This document shows positions 59,543-64,000 of a DNA stretch of 64,000 nt, piece by piece (the first letter of the stretch is position 1; every line of letters starts with the position of its first letter). The translations under genes and the position numbers were made by a program. The notes below the pieces were generated by a model, which was not told where the DNA came from, did no database searches, and saw only the letters and a list, made by a program, of their open reading frames with translations. Location of the stretch: assembly GCF_010093235.1 (NCBI RefSeq), contig NZ_PDWP01000012.1:42166-106165 (forward strand). Direction: 5' to 3'. The DNA is from Pseudoxanthomonas suwonensis. Lineage in GTDB: Bacteria > Pseudomonadota > Gammaproteobacteria > Xanthomonadales > Xanthomonadaceae.

Positions 59543-59788
59543 ATGCCGCTGTGGCTGCAGTACGTGGTCGTCGCTCTGGTGGTGCTGCTGGCGCTGTGGA
59601 TGTTCCTGCGCCGCCAGTTCCCCGGCACCGTGCGTCGCGTGCGCATCGCCATCGCCGCGCCGCTGGTGCGTGATGGCAGGCCGGCGTGGATGCGCCGGGT
59701 GGCACGCATGGTCGCGCCGCCGGCCAGCGGGAACGGGGGTGCCTGCGGCGGCTGCGACAACTGCGGCCCGGAGCCGCCGCGCCGCTGA
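59543..59788 (+). CDS. Small Cys-rich membrane protein linked to FeoB
   Basis: An 81-residue protein: one membrane helix (residues 4-22, WLQYVVVALVVLLALWMFL), a basic middle, then a C-terminal cysteine motif GACGGCDNCGP with Cys68, Cys71 and Cys74. It begins 12 bp after feoB. The architecture matches the FeoB-associated Cys-rich membrane proteins found in the third position of feo operons, an alternative to FeoC. The role in iron transport is inferred from position. Confidence 0.75.
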   Translation: MPLWLQYVVVALVVLLALWMFLRRQFPGTVRRVRIAIAAPLVRDGRPAWMRRVARMVAPPASGNGGACGGCDNCGPEPPRR

Positions 59789-59814
59789 GCGCGGCCAGCA
59801 ACGCTGCAAAAGAA

Positions 59815-59842
59815 AACGGGCGCCTGGGCGCCCGTTCCTGTT
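59815..59842. terminator. Bidirectional terminator between the feo operon and the GH8 gene
   Basis: Stem AACGGGCGCC / GGCGCCCGTT (59815-59824, 59827-59836). It is followed by CCTGTTTT on the plus strand and by TTTTCTTTT on the minus strand. Confidence 0.85.
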
Positions 59843-59851
59843 TTCCGGTGG

Positions 59852-61198
59852 TCAGTTCGCCGTGTCTTCCGGCAGCCAGGCCTTGTAGCGGCCACTGCAG
59901 TGGAGCAGGGCCATCATGTAGAGCATGCCGTCGTAGTAGCGGTGGTGGCCTTCGGGCACCGGCTGCTTCCACAGCTCGCGCACGAACTCCAGGCTGCGCG
60001 GATGGTCGGCCGCCAGCGAGGCGGTCGCGTTCATCGATACCAGGCCAGTGGTCTGGCCGCCGCCCAGCGGCTTGCCGTCCAGCGTGTACAGGCTGACGTA
60101 GCGGTCCAGGCCCTGTCGCAGGAAGAAGCCCTGCAGGCGGTTGCTCAGCTCGACCTGGCGCGGATCGGCGCGCCACCACGACCAGTCCATCGACCAGTTC
60201 ATGGCGGTGCGCCAGGCGTCGTAGCGGAAGTCGGCCGATTCGGCGCGCCACGGCGCGGCCCACGGCGTGCCGTCGAAGTTGCCGTAGTCGGGCGTCAGGC
60301 CCGTCTCCGGGTGGGTCGCGCGCACGAAGTAGTCGCGGCTGACCCGCGCCGCCTCGCGCCAGAACGCGCGGTCGGCTTCCGGCCCCACCCGCGCCCAGAC
60401 CTCGTAGAACGCGGGCAGGTGGTAGGAGGCGTCGGTATGCGCCGAGTTCCCCAGGTCCGGGGTGAAGCGGACCATCTTCGCGTCCTTGTCGAACAGGTTG
60501 ATCGCGGTGGCCTTCTTTGCGGTCGAGGTTGGACCGGTGATCGCCTCGCGATGCAGGACGTCGGTGAGGATGCGGTCGGCCCAGGCGCGGTAGTCGTAGA
60601 TGCCCTCGCCGTCGCCCCAGCGCGCCGAGGCGAAGTACAGCGCGGTGATGAAGTACTCCTCGCCGTCGGGCGCGGGCATCTCGTCGATCGCGGTGCCATC
60701 GGTGCGCACCGACCAGGCGAAGTAGCCGTGCGCCGGATGCTTCGGGTCGGCGTGGTACATGTGGGTCATGGCCCAGTTCCAGATCGCGTCGAACTCGGCC
60801 TTACGGTCCAGCTGCACCGCGATCATCATCCCGTAGGACATGCCCTCCGAACGCACGTCGTTGCTGTTGACGTCATGGATGTAGGCCTTGGGGCCGTGCT
60901 CGTTGCTGCCCGACGGGTAGTAGACAGTCTGGTTGCCCGGGTCGCCGTGGAACAGCTGCGCGAATGCGGCCTGGATCTTCGCTTCCACGGCCGCGGCCTC
61001 ATAGCCGGCCTCGGCGAACAGGTCGCGATACTGGCCCGAATCCACGGCGCCGGCCTGGCTGTCCACGGGAGCCGGCGCGACGGAAGCGGCGACCGCAGGC
61101 GTGGCGGGGGCTTCGGTACTGCCCGCGGTGCAGGCGGTCATGGCAAGGGCCAGGGGCAGGGTGGCGGCCAGGCGCCGGAACGACAGTCGGTGGTGCAT
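59852..61198 (-). CDS. Glycoside hydrolase family 8 lipoprotein (reducing-end xylose-releasing type)
   Basis: A 448-residue lipoprotein: signal MHHRLSFRRLAATLPLALAMTAC with Cys23, a Pro/Ala-rich linker, then an (alpha/alpha)6 barrel. Catalytic acid Glu118 is in NDVRSEGMSYGMM; the base is probably Asp256 in NSAHTDASYHLPAFYEVW. HGYFAWSVRTDG and DYGNFDGTPW are family GH8 features close to reducing-end xylose-releasing exo-oligoxylanase (Rex). It would trim xylo-oligosaccharides at the cell surface or in the periplasm. No other xylan genes lie in the window, and it stands between the feo operon and the leucine genes. Confidence 0.88.
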   Translation of the reverse strand: MHHRLSFRRLAATLPLALAMTACTAGSTEAPATPAVAASVAPAPVDSQAGAVDSGQYRDLFAEAGYEAAAVEAKIQAAFAQLFHGDPGNQTVYYPSGSNEHGPKAYIHDVNSNDVRSEGMSYGMMIAVQLDRKAEFDAIWNWAMTHMYHADPKHPAHGYFAWSVRTDGTAIDEMPAPDGEEYFITALYFASARWGDGEGIYDYRAWADRILTDVLHREAITGPTSTAKKATAINLFDKDAKMVRFTPDLGNSAHTDASYHLPAFYEVWARVGPEADRAFWREAARVSRDYFVRATHPETGLTPDYGNFDGTPWAAPWRAESADFRYDAWRTAMNWSMDWSWWRADPRQVELSNRLQGFFLRQGLDRYVSLYTLDGKPLGGGQTTGLVSMNATASLAADHPRSLEFVRELWKQPVPEGHHRYYDGMLYMMALLHCSGRYKAWLPEDTAN

Positions 61199-61264
61199 GC
61201 AGCGGGATCCCCTCCAGGAAAGCGCCGCCGACCATAGCAGAACTGTGCGGCCCCTCACGCCCGC

Positions 61265-62017
61265 TCAGCGGCCGCCGGCCACGTCGATGAAACCGCCGGT
61301 CGTGTAGGAGGCCTGGTCGGACAGCAGCCAGAGGATGGCCTCGGCCACTTCGCTGGCCTGGCCGCCGCGGCGCATCGGCACCATGGCCTTGACCCGGTCG
61401 ACCCGGCCCGGCTCCCCGCCGTCGGCATGCATGCCGGTGTAGATGAAACCGGGGCGCACGCCGTTGACCCGGATGCCTTCCTGCGCCACTTCCTGTGCCA
61501 GCCCGCGGGTCAGGGTATCGAGCGCGCCCTTGGATGCGGCGTAGTCCACGTACTCGCCGGGCGAGCCGGTCAGTGCGGCCACCGAGGAGACGTGGACGAT
61601 GGCGCCGCCGCGACCGCCATGGCGGGTCGACATGCGCCGCACCGCCTGCTGGCAGCAGAGCAGGGGGCCAAGCAGGTTGGTGGCGAAAATGCGCTGGACC
61701 CGGGCCGGGTCCAGGTCTTCCAGGCGCATCTGGGTCTCGAGCACACCGGCGTTGTTGACCAGCGCATCGAGCCGGCCGAGGCGGGCGTCGATGCGTTCGA
61801 ACAGCGCGGCCACCTGCGCCGGATCGGAGACATCGGCCTGCAGCGCCAGCGCGTTGCCGCCTCCGGCCTGGATGGCTTGGACCACGGACCGCGCGGCATC
61901 CGCATCGCGACGGTAGTTCAGCACGACGGTATAGCCGCGCGCAGCCGCAAGGAGCGAGGTCGCCGCGCCGATGCCGCGACTGGCGCCGGTGACCAGCAAT
62001 ACGCGTGCGTCGGCCAT
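61265..62017 (-). CDS. Short-chain dehydrogenase/reductase (FabG-like)
   Basis: A 250-residue classical SDR. Cofactor motif TGASRGIG is at residues 10-17, NNAG near 89, Ser in IVHVSSVAALTG, YAASK near 157-161, and the C-terminal GGFIDVAGGR of FabG-type enzymes. It starts 14 bp downstream of mccB on the same strand and so belongs to the mccB transcript. An oxidoreductase step in isovalerate or fatty-acyl metabolism is possible, but the substrate is unknown. Confidence 0.88.
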   Translation of the reverse strand: MADARVLLVTGASRGIGAATSLLAAARGYTVVLNYRRDADAARSVVQAIQAGGGNALALQADVSDPAQVAALFERIDARLGRLDALVNNAGVLETQMRLEDLDPARVQRIFATNLLGPLLCCQQAVRRMSTRHGGRGGAIVHVSSVAALTGSPGEYVDYAASKGALDTLTRGLAQEVAQEGIRVNGVRPGFIYTGMHADGGEPGRVDRVKAMVPMRRGGQASEVAEAILWLLSDQASYTTGGFIDVAGGR

Positions 62018-62031
62018 GCGTGTCCTCCCGG

Positions 62032-63639
62032 TTACATGCGGAACACGCCGAAGCGTGCCGGCTCGATCGGTGCATTGAGCGAGGCCGACAGGCCCAGGCC
62101 CAGCACGCGGCGGGTGTCGGCCGGATCGATGATGCCGTCGTCCCACAGACGCGCGGTGGCGTACCAGGGGCTGCCCTGGTGCTCGTACTGCTCGCGCACC
62201 GGCGCCTTGAACGCCTCTTCCTCCTCGGCGCTCCACTGCCCCCCGCCAGCCTCGATCGCGTCGCGGCGCACGGTGGCCAGCACGCTGGCGGCCTGCTCGC
62301 CGCCCATCACGCTGATGCGCGCGTTCGGCCACATCCACAGGAAGCGGGCGCCGTAGGCGCGACCGCACATGGCGTAGTTGCCGGCGCCGAAGCTGCCGCC
62401 AATGACCACGGTGAACTTGGGCACCGACGAGCAGGCCACGGCGGTGACCATCTTCGCCCCGTCCTTGGCGATCCCCGCGTTCTCGTACTTGCGACCGACC
62501 ATGAAGCCGGTGATGTTCTGCAGGAACACCAGCGGGATGCCGCGCTGGTTGCACAGCTCGATGAAATGCGCGCCCTTGAGCGCGCTCTCGCCGAACAGGA
62601 TGCCGTTGTTGGCGATGATGCCCACCGGGCAGCCGTGCACGTGGGCGAAGCCGGTGACCAGGGTCTTGCCGTAGCGCGCCTTGAACTCGTCCAGCTCGCT
62701 GCCGTCGACGATGCGCGCGATCACCTCGCGGATGTCGAACGGGCGGCGCGTGTCCTTCGGCACCAGGCCGTAGAGCTCCTCGGCCGGGTACAGCGGCTCG
62801 CGCGGCTCGCGCAACGCCACGGGCGGCTGTTTGCGGCGGTTGAGGTGGCCGACGATGCCGCGCGCGATCTCCAGCGCGTGGCGGTCATCCTCGGCGTAAT
62901 GGTCGGCCACGCCGGAGATGGAGGTGTGGACATCCGCGCCGCCCAGCGCCTCGGCATCGACCACCTCGCCGGTGGCTGCCTTCACCAGCGGCGGGCCGCC
63001 GAGGAAGATCGTGCCCTGCTCGCGCACGATGATGCTCTCGTCGCACATCGCCGGCACGTAGGCGCCACCGGCCGTGCAGCTGCCCATCACCACCGCGATC
63101 TGCGGGATGTTGTCGGCGCTCATCCGCGCCTGGTTGTAGAAGATCCGGCCGAAGTGCTCGCGATCCGGGAACACCTCGTCCTGCAGCGGCAGGAAGGCGC
63201 CGCCGGAATCGACCAGGTAGACGCAGGGCAGGTTGTTCTCGCGCGCGATCTCCTGCGCGCGCAGGTGCTTCTTCACCGTCATCGGGAAGTAGGTACCGCC
63301 CTTGACCGTCGCGTCGTTGGCGACGATGACCACTTCCTGGCCCATCACCCGGCCGATGCCGCAGACCATGCCGGCGGCCGGCGCGGCGCCGTCGTACATC
63401 TCCTCGGCCGCCAGCGGGGCGATTTCCAGGAAGGGCGAGCCCGGGTCGAGCAGGGCATCGATGCGTTCGCGGACCGGCAGCTTGCCGCGTTCGACGTGGC
63501 GCTGGCGGGCCTTCTCGCCACCACCCTCGGCGGCCCGTTGCAGGCGCCGGTGCAGTTCATCGGCCAGTTGCCGGTGGTGGGCTTCGTTTTCGCGGAATCC
63601 GGGGGAGCGGGTATCGATCTGGCTGCGGAGGACGGGCAT
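62032..63639 (-). CDS. mccB: Methylcrotonyl-CoA carboxylase, carboxyltransferase beta subunit
   Basis: A 535-residue carboxyltransferase that moves CO2 from biotin on MccA to 3-methylcrotonyl-CoA. N-terminal [51 protein letters not shown] is typical of MccB. Acyl-CoA pocket and oxyanion motifs: [88 protein letters not shown]. It lies about 4.8 kb from its partner genes liuC-mccA-mvaB, separated by the SDR, GH8 and feo genes. Confidence 0.94.
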   Translation of the reverse strand: MPVLRSQIDTRSPGFRENEAHHRQLADELHRRLQRAAEGGGEKARQRHVERGKLPVRERIDALLDPGSPFLEIAPLAAEEMYDGAAPAAGMVCGIGRVMGQEVVIVANDATVKGGTYFPMTVKKHLRAQEIARENNLPCVYLVDSGGAFLPLQDEVFPDREHFGRIFYNQARMSADNIPQIAVVMGSCTAGGAYVPAMCDESIIVREQGTIFLGGPPLVKAATGEVVDAEALGGADVHTSISGVADHYAEDDRHALEIARGIVGHLNRRKQPPVALREPREPLYPAEELYGLVPKDTRRPFDIREVIARIVDGSELDEFKARYGKTLVTGFAHVHGCPVGIIANNGILFGESALKGAHFIELCNQRGIPLVFLQNITGFMVGRKYENAGIAKDGAKMVTAVACSSVPKFTVVIGGSFGAGNYAMCGRAYGARFLWMWPNARISVMGGEQAASVLATVRRDAIEAGGGQWSAEEEEAFKAPVREQYEHQGSPWYATARLWDDGIIDPADTRRVLGLGLSASLNAPIEPARFGVFRM

Positions 63640-63709
63640 GGGAATCGTCGGTTAGGCGTGCCGGGAGGATAAGCCACGGCGTCCTTGCCGCCTTCTGGCG
63701 GCGCAGCAC

Positions 63710-63742
63710 GAAGGGCCGGCTGCGGGCTGCAGCCGGCCCTTC
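63710..63742. other. Strong stem-loop at the right end
   Basis: Perfect 14-bp arms GAAGGGCCGGCTGC (63710-63723) and GCAGCCGGCCCTTC (63729-63742), with a 5-nt loop. It stands five bases after the stop of the minus-strand gene at 63747 and may end its transcription, although no T run follows. Confidence 0.6.
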
Positions 63743-63746
63743 CGGG

Positions 63747-64000
63747 TCAGTCGTTGTCGGTGCGGGCGTCGGCAGCAGCCTCGCGCGCCCTGGCGGCGGT
63801 GCTCTCCGCTGCATTGGCGGTGGGGTCGGCCCCCTTCGCGGCGGGCTCGCGGGTGGCGGGCATCGCGCGGTTGCCCGCCTCCCTGGTATGCCCCTCCGGA
63901 TTGGCCCGCGGCCTGGGGGTTGCATCAGCGCCCCCGGGGGCTGGTCCCACGGGTGCGGGGGCGATGTGTGCTCCGGCCGCGGGCGCCGCGGGTGCCCGCG
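63747..64000 (-). CDS. Pro/Ala-rich C-terminal part of an unidentified protein (partial)
   Basis: An open frame from the right edge to TGA at 63747-63749. The 84 visible residues are low complexity: a Pro/Ala-rich part, then charged Ala/Arg/Asp/Glu sequence ending DARTDND. No domain is visible. It may be the disordered tail of a larger protein, or not coding at all; an internal GTG at 63950 could also be a start. Upstream of mccB one would look for an isovaleryl-CoA dehydrogenase gene, but this tail does not look like one. Confidence 0.4.
   Translation of the reverse strand, partial: RAPAAPAAGAHIAPAPVGPAPGGADATPRPRANPEGHTREAGNRAMPATREPAAKGADPTANAAESTAARAREAAADARTDND

Overview
The window is about 64 kb of very GC-rich, gene-dense bacterial chromosome with no sign of a prophage, plasmid or CRISPR. 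Gene content and order point to the Xanthomonadaceae (Lysobacter, Luteimonas or Pseudoxanthomonas type). The evidence is the bacterial kynurenine genes (kmo, kynU, 3-hydroxyanthranilate dioxygenase), the block smpB / ratA-rnfH / bamE / fur / recN / hrcA-grpE-dnaK-dnaJ, the block rpsF-rpsR-rplI-dnaB, and intergenic repeats built from GGGATTCGGGATT words. The genus is an inference; no rRNA is present.

Layout. 0-7.7 kb: divergent aconitases acnA and acnB with a VapBC-like toxin-antitoxin pair between them, then a VOC protein and a TetR regulator sharing an intergenic region with two perfect 17-bp palindromes. 7.8-18.6 kb, all leftward: an unusual 882-residue protein joining muramidase, papain-like protease and alpha/beta hydrolase domains; DUF2939, DUF2461 and exonuclease I genes; kynurenine genes; beta-carbonic anhydrase; a PaiB-like FMN-binding gene with no usable start codon; two small genes. 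18.7-24.5 kb: asnS, an IscA-type protein, the S6-S18-L9 operon, dnaB and an OmpA-family lipoprotein. 24.5-33.6 kb: a LysR regulator divergent from an RND multidrug efflux operon that also carries two short-chain dehydrogenase genes. 33.6-38.8 kb: MgtC-like protein, Cys-rich protein, UdgX-type uracil-DNA glycosylase, tmRNA, and an AaeAB-like efflux pair with a divergent LysR gene. 39.1-48.2 kb: trans-translation, outer-membrane assembly, iron regulation, DNA repair and the heat-shock chaperone operon. 48.4-52.7 kb: pyridoxal kinase, prephenate dehydrogenase, a PLP aminotransferase and a MOSC protein. 52.7-63.7 kb: leucine/isovalerate catabolism genes, split into two parts by feoAB plus a Cys-rich FeoB partner and a GH8 xylo-oligosaccharide hydrolase. 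The 3' end of the HMG-CoA lyase gene and its downstream palindromic repeat are present as three tandem copies of about 286 bp.

How genes work together. SmpB and tmRNA, encoded 4 kb apart, form the ribosome-rescue system. Fur probably controls feoAB, which has a Fur-like dyad upstream. The HrcA/GrpE/DnaK/DnaJ set has a sigma-32-like promoter before dnaK. The kynurenine enzymes turn kynurenine into the quinolinate precursor for NAD. MccAB, methylglutaconyl-CoA hydratase and HMG-CoA lyase carry methylcrotonyl-CoA to acetoacetate and acetyl-CoA.

The most unusual item is the triple-hydrolase protein at 7763-10411. Next are the tandem triplication at 52744-53598, the PaiB-like gene whose expected ATG reads AAG, and the VapC-like toxin that lacks one catalytic aspartate. 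All functions are read from sequence by eye; no database search was run.
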